NCBI GenBank assembly: GCA_963930655.1
Contig: OZ005621.1
Span: 8,791,001-8,855,000 of the forward strand
Direction of reading: 5' to 3'
Length of the DNA: 64,000 nt
Origin: Myrica gale
Taxonomy: Eukaryota; Streptophyta; Magnoliopsida; Fagales; Myricaceae
The position numbers and the translations under genes were made by a program. The notes below the pieces were generated by a model. That model made no database searches. It saw only the letters and a program-made list of their open reading frames with translations, and was not told the origin of the DNA. Shown one piece after another: positions 36,603 through 48,500 of this stretch (position 1 is the stretch's first letter; the number at the start of each line of letters is the position of its first letter).

Positions 36603-36726
36603 GCCAGCGAGCTCGTAGCTCGAGTGGCACCTCCTTCCCTTTAGGAAGGGCTGATCCCGGGTTTGAATCCCGGTGTATGCAGCTTTGGCTGCTTTCCCCC
36701 CACCCCATTACCTAGAAAAAAAAAAA
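36603..36726 (+). mobile_element. tRNA-derived SINE
   Basis: A 124-bp element with a box A-like TAGCTCGAGTGG and box B-like GGTTTGAATCC (internal RNA polymerase III promoter), then a short body and an A-tail. TAGTAGGGGCTTTGCAC is repeated exactly on both sides (36586-36602 and 36727-36743), a perfect 17-bp target duplication. The tRNA-like part cannot fold as a complete cloverleaf ending at an acceptor stem, so it is not a tRNA gene. Confidence 0.88.
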
Positions 36727-36942
36727 TAGTAGGGGCTTTGCACTGTCTACACACACTGTTCAAGCATTTATTTTTTGGGTAAGCATTTAGAAACTACACC
36801 GGCAGAGGAAAGATTACAAAAAACAGAGAGAGAGATATGCATGGATAAGGTATGGTAAGACGAAATTTGCAATAAACTGTACTTGACCAGGCCAGAAAAT
36901 TATTGGTTAAGTCCTTTAGAAAGACAATCACTGTTCGAATGT

Positions 36943-37173
36943 TTTTTTTTTTGGCTGAATAATACCGTGAGACTTTCATTGCATTGAATCCAAAGTACAA
37001 GATACAATAAAGATCAAGAACAACAGACTCAATCACGCATGACCATGTTGCAAAAGGGGCTAGCAGGATCCAAAAGTCTAAATATGAGCTAGCCTAAAAC
37101 TAAGCACAAAGGCAACCTAGATAAACCAAAACAAAGCCCACAAAAGGGCGGCAAGGGGCAGCAACAAACCAAC
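36943..37173 (-). mobile_element. 5'-truncated LINE 3' end
   Basis: The plus strand shows a T-run then sequence complementary to a LINE-like 3' end (on the minus strand GCAATGAAAGTCTCACGGTA, then an A-tail). Flanks repeat ACAAYCACTGTTCGAATGT (19 bases with one mismatch) at 36924-36942 and 37174-37192. Tail plus long duplication indicate target-primed insertion of a heavily truncated copy. No coding sequence remains. Confidence 0.75.
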
Positions 37174-37192
37174 ACAACCACTGTTCGAATGT

Positions 37193-38576
37193 AACTGGTT
37201 TTAATGGCGTCCATCTGTAAGATTCCATGTTCCATTATAAGATTGCGATCAAGTATACGAATATGCACTTGAAATTTAGTTCTTGAAAAGAAAGGGAATT
37301 TTCAATTTTAAATAGAAAATGAAAAGAGGAAGAAACATGTAGTCTCCCTTTAGAGGGAATCTGGCATGGCTCTGTTTAAGAATAAGCATGCTTATAGCTT
37401 TCCATTAAAAGCACCAGAGTGGGAAGACGCATGATGTAGTCTCACTTCCACTGGGAATATAGTTACTATAACAAAACATGGCATCCCTCTTGCTTTAACT
37501 TAGCGGCCGTATGCCATCATCCTCCTAGCATAGCATTTCTTGGGTTCTGGCTTCCTGTAGTTCATCTACTTTCTGTTTAGAATGGTTGATCTCGACCTGC
37601 TAAGCCATCGCAGGAGCGAGGTGGAGATAAAATAGCCCCACAATCAAATTTATCTTCCTCCTGCAATATTTTTAAGAATTCTCTTCCTTTACCTCTTCAA
37701 ATAAAGACAATTTCAGTTCTTTGTTTTGGTTAAGTGCGCATGTTTATTGCATTAAAAACAAGTTGATTTCACTCCGACAATGCAATCATGGAAGCAGTAA
37801 GTTGGAGATCCCAAAAAGCCACTGGTCTCGAGGACCTTATAATGACATTGTGGCTAGAACAGGGTCTAAACTGTGTACTCTAAAAGATTATTTGGTGGAC
37901 TCTGATCGTGAAACGGCTGGAATCAATTAATTTTTCAGAACAATACTTGATTAGCTATCAAAGATCAAATATTTTATGGCTTTTGTTCCTCACAATTCAC
38001 AACATCCATCTAAAGTGAATGCTCAGATAATCATGTAGAAAAAAAAAAAAAAAGGCTCAGAATATCAACGCCGGGCTTTATTCCCTAGGTTCCATTAAGA
38101 GTCTCTCTGTTTCTCTCTCTTTCACATGCACAGTGGCCTCACGGAAGCGATGCCAAAGGAGAGAATGTGGGAAGAGGTATATACAAACAATAATAACACT
38201 TGGGCTAGTGCAGCAACACCAACCACATCAGTTGATTTAAACAAAACCCATGTACTCGATTGGTGGTGTTAAACATACTGAGGAGGAAAAGATCCTGGCA
38301 GTATTTGATACCGCGTCTCGTCTCACGTAATAGAGCTGTGTGGTTTAAACTTACCTAACAGTCGGTGCTTTACGAAGCTTAGCCGAAGCTGATTAAAGTG
38401 GCTCAATCGAATTTGCATGGGGAGATTCATTCGTACTGACTTGGTGGTTCAGGTCACATTGTATGTGAACTGACGCCAACCTGTGTTAAACCGCGGGATG
38501 TAGAAGTTCTACCAACCAACCGAGCTGCTCTTAGCAAAAGGGCTTCCCCTGTTTAGTAATCCTTTCATTTGTATGC
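37193..38576. other. intergenic DNA
   Basis: No gene seen. An A-run lies at about 38038-38053. Short open frames are not protein-like. Confidence 0.45.
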
Positions 38577-38587
38577 TGAATAACAAA

Positions 38588-39387
38588 AAAAAAAAAAAAG
38601 CGGGCTCAAGTGCTAGGAAGGTGGAAAAGTCTAGAGAGAGCTCGACGTCCCCCTCTTTTCCTTTTTGCGCCCTCTCCTCTCGCCCTCTCTCGTTCTCTAG
38701 GCGACCAGAAGAGGAGGACCTCCTCCAGTCCGCCAACCTCCTGACCGGTTGTCTGCTGGTAAGGTGCTGATTTTCCTTGCTTTTTTGCTTATTGCAATAA
38801 CGGTGGTTTTGTTTCCTAGTGGTCCTTGCTCCGATGACGTATTTTGGGCGACGTTAGGGCGTTTTCCGGCGAGCACGCGCTCCTTGGTCGGCATCAGTGG
38901 CTCTAGATCTACGTCATGGTCCCTGTCCGGTGGTTCCCCCATGACTCTCAGCTCTCCACGAGCCACTCCTGAGACGCGTGGATCTGACGCGCCTGTGTTC
39001 TTTCTCCTTTTTTTGGCCGAGCTGCTCCATCGGGGGCTCTTTTCTTGCATCTTTTGTTGCAGGTGTTGGTTTGGGTCCTCCATCTCAGGCGATGGTATAC
39101 GTCGTTCTCGGCAGGGTTGTGCTGTGCCCCGGGCAGTTGGTTCCGGGTTGGGTTGGTGGGTCTGTGAATCCAGTTGGGTTTGGCCCTTATGGCCTGTAGT
39201 GTTAGGATCATTATGGTCCTTAGGTTGTTTCTGGCCCTTTGGACCTTTGAAAAAAAATGATAAAATAACGAGTCTTTGTGCCCCATTTGAAGTTTCCGGT
39301 CATGGTTGGTTCTGGATTCAATACTTGTATCCTTCTCCCCTGATCCTGTTAAATGTATTTCACCTTTGCTTAGGAAAAAAAGTACGT
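38588..39387 (+). mobile_element. candidate retroelement with short target duplication
   Basis: An insertion-like block of about 800 bp, GC-richer than its surroundings, ends in an A-run. TGAATAACAAA occurs on both sides (38577-38587 and 39388-39398). It could be a non-autonomous LINE-type or processed copy. The long open frames on both strands look like products of GC-rich composition, and no domain is recognised. Confidence 0.4.
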
Positions 39388-39398
39388 TGAATAACAAA

Positions 39399-40231
39399 CA
39401 AAGAAATAGACAAAAAAAAACTCTTTGGCTTGTTCTGCAGTAAGTCTTAACTAAGACTTTCCTGGTATGTGCATTAGCTTAGTTGAAATTTGAAGCAAGT
39501 TTCTGAGAAGGCAACTCAAGGTAAATCATTGCCAATTAAGTTTAGGCTGAATGACACTTAGGAAAAAAAAAAAGGTTTAGGCTGAATGACACCTCCCACT
39601 ATTGGCCAAAAACACGAAGTTATATTCGATCACTTTCCCTTCTTGGCAGGAAACAGGGGTGGTGAGAGGAACATCACTTCGTTCTTTGAACCCCCCTATA
39701 AATAAAGCCAGCTTTTAGATAGGACCTTTCATTAATGAGGCCTAGCCTGTAGCGCGGTGGTTCCCATGAAGCATCATCCGAATTGGAATGCAAGAACGTA
39801 AATGAAACACCACAGAGAATCTGTGGAAGGAGAGCGAGCCAGAGGGTCTATTAAATTTAAGAACACAGCACATTCTGTTTCAACTTTCAAACCCCTCTTC
39901 GTCTATATAAAATACCAACAAGCAAACAACCGCGGCGGTGCTTGCTGGAAGTAGGCCCCATTGGTTCACCACCCATGAGTTGCTTGTTAAAGATTCCTTT
40001 CTATTTGGGCATTGTCAGTTGTCACATTAGACGCGTGATTTCTATTGATTTTGTACCAGAAAGAAAACAGCACCCCCTCAGGCCTCATCATTTTCTCATT
40101 AAAGGAGAGGGACATTTTGGGATGCGAGCTCTTTGACCGATTACAGACCATCAGAGACATATCCTAATGAAGCGACATATATGCACGTACGTTCACAAGT
40201 TACGTTTTATATAAGATTTAAATGTATATCC
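39399..40231. other. intergenic DNA
   Basis: No gene seen. CCTATAAATAAAG near 39697 and TATATAAAAT near 39904 resemble TATA boxes but nothing coding follows. Confidence 0.4.
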
Positions 40232-40448
40232 GGGTGCATATCTCCCCACATTATGTGTTTGTTTCGTAAAATTTTAGTGTTGTTAAAATTTTAGGTATTG
40301 AATTTAGTGAAAAAGTGAAGAGAGGGGTAATTTTTTATATTTTTTGTAGTAAATAGTAATGATTTGATGGGGAGAGAGAGATTATATTGTAATATTTAAT
40401 TATGTTAAAATTTTAGAGGGGGTAAAATTTTGGTACACAAACGCACCC
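40232..40448. mobile_element. possible small MITE
   Basis: The left end GGGTGC and following GTGTTTGTTTCGTAAAATTTT are inverted at the right end (reverse reading GGGTGCGTTTGTGTACCAAAA), with an insertion of about 17 bases in the left arm. No clean target duplication. AT-rich, non-coding. Confidence 0.4.
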
Positions 40449-42700
40449 TTAATAGAATAAGTGAATAATTTGAGGACCCATTGAAGACGACTATTTTGTT
40501 GGAGTAAACGCGTTTGCCCTGTTAATGTGCTTGATCCGACTGGTTAAGGTTACTCCACTATCGATCTCATATCTTTCTCCATTAATATACACTTTTTGAC
40601 AGTTCCTACTTTCTCCATCACTAATTCAAGCAAATTAAAGGCTCGCTCAATCAGAGGCGCATAACCTCAATGTTAGTGTTGAAATATACAGAAAAGAGAT
40701 TGTACAAGAATGAGAGGGGTGAAAACAAAACAGTTTAAGATGCTTTGGTTTGATGGGAGGACACCTGATTTTGAGCCTTTAGTTATGGAAACAACACTGA
40801 CAGGTTGAAAAGGTGCGATAACTAACAACTGTTATGGCAAATTTCATGGGAATTCCAAAATATAGCCTCTGAATAGTTTTTAGGATATAATGCAAATACA
40901 ACTAACTTCCTTTTCTTGATCATGAATATTATAGAAAAGCTAACCTAGTAATATTAGACTCTGAGGCACTGCTAATGTTCCATATAGGTCATAACAGGAA
41001 TATTGTAATATTAATGAATTGTGATGAGTTCTAAATGAATTGGTTGTTGACTAGATGAAAATGGACCATATATTAATGCTAATCTATAACTTCAACCACG
41101 CCACTGAGAAACCCTATAACAACTCTATATGCACTAATTAATTTATTGTAATAACGTTCTGTTATTAATTTGCACCTTTGACAATACCCCAAGACAGGAT
41201 AAAACATCGATACTGTTGATTGATTAAGGTTGGTGCAACATATATTCATACAACAAATCACTGGACCAATAACAAAACTGTACATGTGTCTGGTCGTAAA
41301 AGCTAAAAGAAGAAAAGCATTAAATAGCCAAAAAAAAGCTCTCCAATGACGTGAAGGAGCAACATTTCAAATAATGAGAGGGCAAACTCCGATGTGATCC
41401 ACAACTGACAGCGATCTGTACAGTCAAAGACAACTTAATTTCGGTGAAAACTTTTAATACCCATCAACACTTTTCAGAACAATTTTTAACCCGTTTTCCT
41501 ACAAGTTATATGTTACTCCGGTCTTTAAAAATTCTCTGCATGTATCACTTTATAGTCTCCGGGTGATAGCAACCTCTCCAAAAGGAGGGAGAAAAGGAGT
41601 AAAGATTAATTCCTCAAAAGAATACTTCATTTGAGCTGGATCAGTTGCTTGTGCCAATGGCATTCATGTCACTGTCTAATCCTGCTCCCACAAGCAGTCT
41701 TGCCCAATAATCTATCATCATGCTTACTGTACTGCATGACAATTGAGATATTTTTCCTCGACATGAGGAGATATTTTTCCCCCACATCGGAAGAGAGAGA
41801 GAGTTTTCACCTCTAAGCTCTTTAACTTTCCTCAGCGTATGAAGAGAATACTTTTCACCTGCTGAGAGAGAGAGTTCACATCAACACGCAGGGTTAGTTC
41901 ATCGTATACAATTTTTTTATATTAAAATCTGAGAAATACAATCTATATACAAACAAAAAAAATCTAAACGGATCTAAATACCTGTATGCGATAATAAAAC
42001 TTTCTCGTAGTTATCTTTGCGGTCCCAAAACATTTAAAAGAGTCAATATTAAGTAGGATTGTTAGCTTAGCGTTAATAAAGAAATAGGTAAAATAATGAG
42101 CAACTAAAGTGACGGGTTTACTACTTGATGGACATTGGCCCGTCACCTCTACGCAAGGTCTAATTAGTCTTTTTGAACATGTAACCGAATTCTTTAATCT
42201 CTATGAATCTACTAATTTGTGAATTGAGCTGTTATGGAAAAAAAAGGATGGTCCACCTACCAAAAACAGTGATGGTGGTGGTGGTGACGGGACAAGTTTG
42301 CGGATTCCAATCAGAACTACCACCTGATTCGGATGTATTGTTTGAATGCAGACCCTATAAGATTTCGCTTTCAAATCCTTCTTTAGTTATAATCACATAA
42401 GACTGTAAATTTGTTTACAATATATCTTATATCTGGTTCAAATTCAGCCAAGTCAATAATTCGAGGAACCATTTTTAGTGAATTTGAAAAAAGAAATAAA
42501 AAAACTCAAATTAGAAAAAAAAAAATTTATAATTTAAGAGTTTTAATAGAACAATTTTTTTTTCCAAATGCATCAAAAGAGAATTTCAGAAAAATAAGAA
42601 ATGACTTAAGGAGATTACAGCAACGGTGCACATATGATTCTAGAGAAGAAAAATATCTAGAAAAAACCAGAGCACATATGATTAGGATGCACGTGAGAGA
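40449..42700. other. AT-rich intergenic DNA
   Basis: No gene, RNA gene or bounded repeat recognised over this 2.2 kb. Confidence 0.45.
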
Positions 42701-43178
42701 GAACTAATTAGGCTTATAAGTCCGGTCCGGCTTCCAGCGGAGGTCTGACTCCATTTTCGTCGCCGGTTCCGGGAAGAGAAGCTACTCCTATTCCAAGAAC
42801 CGAAGCCAGAGGTCATTTTGGGCCACTAACAGAAGTGGAACCGGAAGCAGACTTTTCCACCAGTTCGACGAAAAATCCGGTTCCGATGCCTTTTATTTTT
42901 TCCCATTGACTTAAAACGATGTCGTCCCATTTTTAAATAGGACGACGTCGTTTACTTGTTTTTTTAGGGGAAAAACACAAAAACTTGTCGTGGATCAAAA
43001 CTACTCGCCCCTCTGCCTAACGTTCCTCTTCCCCGAGTCCCCCCAGCCGCCGCCCTAATTTCCGTTTCCCCCTCCCCCAAGTGCCCCCCAGCCGCAGCCC
43101 TAAAATTTTCCCTTCCCCTGCCAGTGCTGCCACCCTCTCGGCCTTCCTAAGTTCTCACTTCAGCCCTAAAATTAAGTG

Positions 43179-43179
<1 letters not shown>

Positions 43180-43243
<64 letters not shown>
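43180..43243. repeat. (CT)n microsatellite, about 64 bp
   Basis: Uninterrupted CT dinucleotide run inside the hAT element. Its length makes it likely to vary between individuals. Confidence 0.95.
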
Positions 43244-43246
<3 letters not shown>

Positions 43247-43412
43247 TACTGTTAGTTGGGATTAGCTTTTGTTACTGATATTAGGTTGATATTGGATATG
43301 ATTGGGTTAGATTAAATTGTGTGAATCTATTAGATTAAGGGTTTGTGGCAAAGGATCCGAGAATTGTGAATCTATTTCTTATGCTTTGTTCATTTGACTT
43401 TTCTCTATGCTT

Positions 43413-43717
43413 TGTTCAGTTTATTGAAGTTAATATAATGGTTAACATTGTTTCTCAGTGTTAGATTAAATTATTTTAGATTGGTTGTGAATGAAAGGGA
43501 TATTGGTTGTGAATATGTTCAATTTATTGATGTTAATATAATGGTTAACATTGTTTCTCAGTGTTAGATTAAATTGTCTTAGATTGGCGTGAATCAAAGG
43601 AATATTGGTTGTGAATCTGTTGTTCAGTTTATTGATGTTAATATAATGGTTAACATTGTTTCTCAGTGTTAGATTAAATTGTGTTAGATTGGTTGTGAAT
43701 CAAGGGAATATTGGTTG
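43413..43717. repeat. three tandem units of about 104 bp
   Basis: Units start near 43413, 43516 and 43621, each holding TTAATATAATGGTTAACATTG and TTTCTCAGTGTTAGATTAAA blocks in the same order. They differ by a few substitutions and small indels. They lie within the hAT element and were probably amplified after or within it. Confidence 0.88.
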
Positions 43718-43989
43718 GCAATTACATGTTTTAGGATTTTATTTATGAATTTGTGATGAATGAGTAAAATTTTCATTTATTGAAAAAAAAAACTTAAATG
43801 GGCCAAAAAATATGGCCCAAAAAGTTTTCGGAATTCCGCTATCTGCTTCCACTAAGAGTCGGAAACGAAAGTAGAGTCGATTTTGGTAATCCGCTAATTA
43901 GCGGACCGGATGTCGGAATATCAAATTCCGCTTCCGACTAGTCCGATATTCACCCCTAAAACTAACATTGAACATTGTAAAATAACATA

Positions 43990-44891
43990 GGGCTAATGAC
44001 TATTTTAGTCCCTGGGTTTTATGCCCTTTTATCGATTTGGTCCCTGGGTTTCAAATTTGGTCACATAAATCCTTAGGTTATCCTCATTTATCGATTTAGC
44101 TCTTCCGTCTCCTTCGTGCACAATCAGCTCACGATGGAACACACCACTCCCAATAATATCGCAACACCTAGATTTGTTTTAAAAAAAAACCACAACTGCC
44201 ACGTTGGCATTTTCATTAAAAAAATGGGTCATTCGCGCGAGGGGGGAGCACAGCCCCATCGTTAGGGTGGCTCCCCCTCAGCTCCCCTGATAAGGGGTGG
44301 CCTGTAGCCACAGCGCGAGCCCAGATCTGGGCTATCTCGCGGACGTCGGAGAGCCCATATTCGGGCCCCGATCAGCGGTGGTCGGGAGCCAACCTCCCCC
44401 GGCCAGCGGGGTGGTTCCCGACCCTCTCCAACGTCCGCGAAGGAGCCCAGATCTGGGCTCCCCCCTCACGCGAAGGGAGGCCGCTGGGCTCCCTCGCTGT
44501 GGTGCCGCAGGGGAGCCACCCCTGCAAGCGAGAGCCCAGATCTGGGTTCCCAGCGCCGGGGTAGGTGGCTCTCGGCCACTCCTTATCAGGGGAGCCACCC
44601 CAACGATGGGGTTGTGCTCCCCCCTCACGCAAATGGCCCTGTTTTTTTTTTGTACGAAAACGCCAACGTGGCACTTGTGTTTTAGTAAAAAAAAAATCAT
44701 ACAACTGTCGCGCTATTATTGGGAGTGACGTGTCTCACCGTTAGCTGACTGTGCACGGGAGAGACGGAATTGGACAGAATGACTAAATTGATAAATGAGG
44801 ATAACCTAAAGACTTATGTGACCAAATTTGAAACTGATGGACCAAATCGATAAAGATCATAAAACCCAAGGACCAAAATAGTTATTAACCC
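43990..44891. mobile_element. foldback Mutator-like element
   Basis: The first about 120 bases (GGGCTAATGACTATTTTAGT onward) are inverted at the right end. The inner regions, including GGGGGAGCACA and CCCCATCGTTAGGGTGGC near 44240-44270, also reappear inverted at 44590-44630, so most of the 902 bp folds into one imperfect hairpin. TAACATA flanks both ends (43983-43989 and 44892-44898). No transposase. The GC-rich open frames on both strands come from the palindromic centre. Confidence 0.82.
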
Positions 44892-44898
44892 TAACATA

Positions 44899-45580
44899 TA
44901 GTAGTACTCGCCAAAAGAAAATAATGCAGTAGTACTTCATAGTACACATCCCATTGCCTCCTCTCTCAGCTCTTGGTAAACTGATAAAGATTGCAATAAC
45001 TTCGGTGGAGATTTGGAGGGTTTGCTTCCTTAGAACCCAATGGATGAGCAGCTTGGGGACCTTGCAGACGAAAGTGCCCATCATTGACCCATGCATTATT
45101 GCCCCCAACAAAAGATGGCACAAGGTTCCTTGCCGGCGGGCTATCTGGTTTTGAATGATAAATTTCTGCTTCTCCAATATGGGCAGAGGGCAGTGCCATA
45201 TGAAGAAATGGAATCTGTATCAAAGGAAACGAGATCTGCAGAATGCTTTAAAGTACATCTGTCTGAAATTCGCGGAAAAAATTCCCTCCAAATTGGCAAA
45301 TTTGGGATCATAGGGAAAACCCAGGGTGCCTAATTTAGGACAACTTTACATAGGCTAAGAAGATTAAACATAAGTTAACTAATTTGGAAACATCTAGTTC
45401 CTTGTTTCTAAGCTGAAAATCTCACTTGTATGAGGTTTCAATACTCGAAGGAGGAAAAAGAATCATCTTATCGATAACAGGTAGTACCACAACTACAAAG
45501 ACACTGCTCTCGAACAATTTTCAACTAGATCATCTGGATAAAAATTACACGACCTAGTCGTATAAAAATTGCCAAGTCTC
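44899..45580. other. 3' flank of the Tic22-like gene
   Basis: Probably contains the 3' UTR of the minus-strand Tic22-like gene nearest 45580. Open frames at about 44950-45220 on the minus strand have no recognised match and may be a gene relic or chance. Confidence 0.4.
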
Positions 45581-48500
45581 CTATCTCTTAGTGGGATCAG
45601 TAGAAACATCGAAGCCAGGAGGTATGAAGACAACGTCATCCCAATCCGAGGTAGACCTCTCCTGCAATGTTAGACGAGCATTGTCGCTTAACTATGTATA
45701 TATATAATACAAGTTATTACCAAGAAAACGTAACAATAAATGATAATCACGAAAATTATAAAAGAGGCAAAAAGCATACAGCCTTCCAACATTTTAATGA
45801 AGAAACCATCCGCTGGTCAGCTGACCATAGGATGAGAACTAAAACTGCCATACTGTCATACGACTGGAATAAGGGGGTTAGGGTTGATGGCTACAGGCAT
45901 ACGATTTAGGGCTGGTTGGGGTGGAAGGCTCGGGAAGTCTCTAAGTTCGCAGGTAACACTTTAAGTGAGAAGATACTTTAAGTTCGAAGGTTGTTAAAGA
46001 TTGGTGGACTGGGCTACGAAGGAGGTGGGCTGAGTTAGTGGATGGGTTACGAAGGGATGGGCTACGAAAGGGTTGAATACAACTGCACATGGACTTGGTT
46101 GAATGGGCTTGATGATGGGTCAGTGCGTTGATGGGTCTACGGAGGAATTGAAGCTTATCTGATTGTTGTTATTTCTGCTATTTCTTTTATTTTCCTATTT
46201 TCTTAAGTCATAGTTAGTTAGACGGTTTCTTTTCCAGCTGCTTAGTATAGCAGGAGGGGTCCTTCTGGAAAGGTTATGAACACACGCAGTGCGTACTCTC
46301 TATCTCTCTCTCTCTTTTCTGTAAGGAGGCAGGCTAGACCTCGAATCTAAGCCATTATCTGTTCTTGTTCACAGTGAATTTCAATTGAAGTTTCATTCCA
46401 TTGTGATTACATTCTCAATTCATACGATTTTTCTAAGAGAAGTGTTACAAGTGGTATCGGAGCCCAACGATCCAACCATGGTTGACACCCGATACAAGGA
46501 GGTTATGGAGCAAATGAACCTGTTGCAGAAAGAGCAAGAAGATCAGAAGCAAGCTTTATATGGGATCAATCAACAACTAGCTAACCTTACCATGAACATG
46601 CAGATCTTACTTAAGGGTAAGATGGAAGAAGGAGAAGGTTCGGGTGTGACCCGTATCCCTTTGACTCCTGGGGCAACTGGTGGAAATGGGGAGGAGGCTG
46701 GAAATGGAGAAATGGGATCTGGAGGATCTCCAGATACTGGTGGATTGAATATAAGGTCAGTTAAGCTTGACTTTCCTAAATTTGATGGAACTGATCCTAC
46801 TGCTTGGCTCTACAAAGCCACTAAGTTTTTCGGATTCTATAAAATTGCTATGAATCAGAGAATTCAATTAGCATCCTATTACATGGAGGGGCAGGCCTTG
46901 ATTTGGTTCCAGGATTTGGAAAATACAGGCTGCCTACAGACTTGGGAGGGGTTTGTGCAAGCTCTGTTAATTAGATTTGGACCTAGTTCTTATGATGATC
47001 CCATGGAGATGCTTACAAGGTTGAGGCAAACTGGTAGTGTGGAGGCTTACAAAAGTCAGTTTGAAGCATTATCCAACAGACTGAGGGGATTAACTGAGAA
47101 CTACAAACTAAGTTGTTTCTTGAGTGGCCTTAAAGATGAAATTCGGCTGCCTGTCAGGATGTTCAATCCTTCCAACTTGATTACTGCCTATGGTTTAGCC
47201 AAAATACAAGAGGAGCATGTCTTACTTAACAGAAGAACTACAAAGGGGCTACTGCCCAATCCTTCACCATATCATCCATCCCCACAACCAAACACTCAAA
47301 GTCATAACTCAAACACTTCAGCCAACCATACATATAACCAGCAACCATTCAAAAAGAATTATCCAATCCATAAACTTACCCCCAATCAAATGAAAGAGAG
47401 AAGAGAACAAGGATTATGCTACAATTGTGATGAGAAATGGAGCTTCAAACATGTGTGTAAGAATCCGAAGTTGTTCCTAATGGAAGAGTGGGAACCCGAA
47501 AATACAGAGGAGTTAAAGGAAGAGGGAGGATGTCAGGTGGAATTGCAAGGAGAGGAAACTATAGATCCTGAAATTTCTTTACATGCACTGACGGGCTCCA
47601 GCAACCCTAAGACTATGAGGGTTATAGGAAAATTGGGAGGACAGCAAGTTATCATTCTAATTGACTCAGGCAGCACCCATAATTTCTTAGATCCAGCCAT
47701 TGTGAAGAGAGCTAAACTGAAGGCAGAAAAGGGAGAAGAGATAAGGGTCAGAGTTGCAAGTGGGGAGTTGCTTAACAGTGAGGGAAAGTGTGATGGTATA
47801 AGGATGCAGATCCAGGGCTATACATTCAGCACTGATACTTATGTGCTAACTCTGGCAGGGTGTGACATGGTTTTGGGGGTTTACTGGTTGAGATCCCTAG
47901 GATAAATTCTATGGAATTTCTCTGATCTGAGTATGGAGTTTGAATGGCAACATAAAAGGGTTAAGTTACAAGGTTTAAACCCTATACAATTGATGGAGGA
48001 GAAGGAGTTAACTGACTTACATAAGGCTGGAAGTAAGGGTGTGATACTACAGCTCATGGAGCCCTTGGACATGAAAACCAAGGGGGTGTTACCAGAGATA
48101 GAGGTGATGTTACAGCATTATTCAGGGGTGTTTGAGGAGCCTACTGGGCTGCCTCCAATTAGGTCTCATGACCACTCTATCATCCTAAAGGAGGGCACTT
48201 CTCCAATTTCAGTAAGGCCATATCGTTACCCATTTTTTCAAAAGGAAGAGATAGAGAAAATTGTTAAAGACTTATTGAAAACAGGTGTGATCAGATTAAG
48301 TCAGAGCCCTTTTTCCTCACCTGTGTTACTAGTAAGAAAAGCTGATGGCACATGGCGCATGTGTGTGGATTATAGGGCCCTAAACCAAGAAACTGTCAAG
48401 GACAAGTTCCCTATTCCAGTGGTTGATGAGCTGTTAGATGAGCTGCATGGGGCTAAGTTTTTTTCCAAGTTGGATTTAAGATCCGGCTACCATCAGATTA

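Larger units (their letters stand above)
42709..43958. mobile_element. hAT element with decayed left end
   Basis: The right end reads in reverse TAGGGGTGAATATCGG, the same terminus type as the element at 24797. The left end TAGGCTTATAAGTCCGG is a diverged partner. Flanks GAACTAAT and AAACTAAC match at 6 of 8 positions, a worn 8-bp duplication. Inside are a C-rich stretch, a long (CT)n run and three tandem units of about 104 bp. No transposase. Length 1250 bp. Confidence 0.7.

Noticed and set aside
36603..36690. Possible tRNA gene
   Set aside because: Box A and box B are present but no acceptor-stem pairing; an A-tail and 17-bp duplication show it is a SINE.
38749..39390. 213-codon plus-strand frame
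   Set aside because: GC-rich composition inside a retroelement-like block, no motif, and an equally long antisense frame.
44297..44728. Long Gly/Pro/Arg-rich frames on both strands
   Set aside because: They lie in the palindromic GC-rich centre of the foldback element; both strands are open because of composition.
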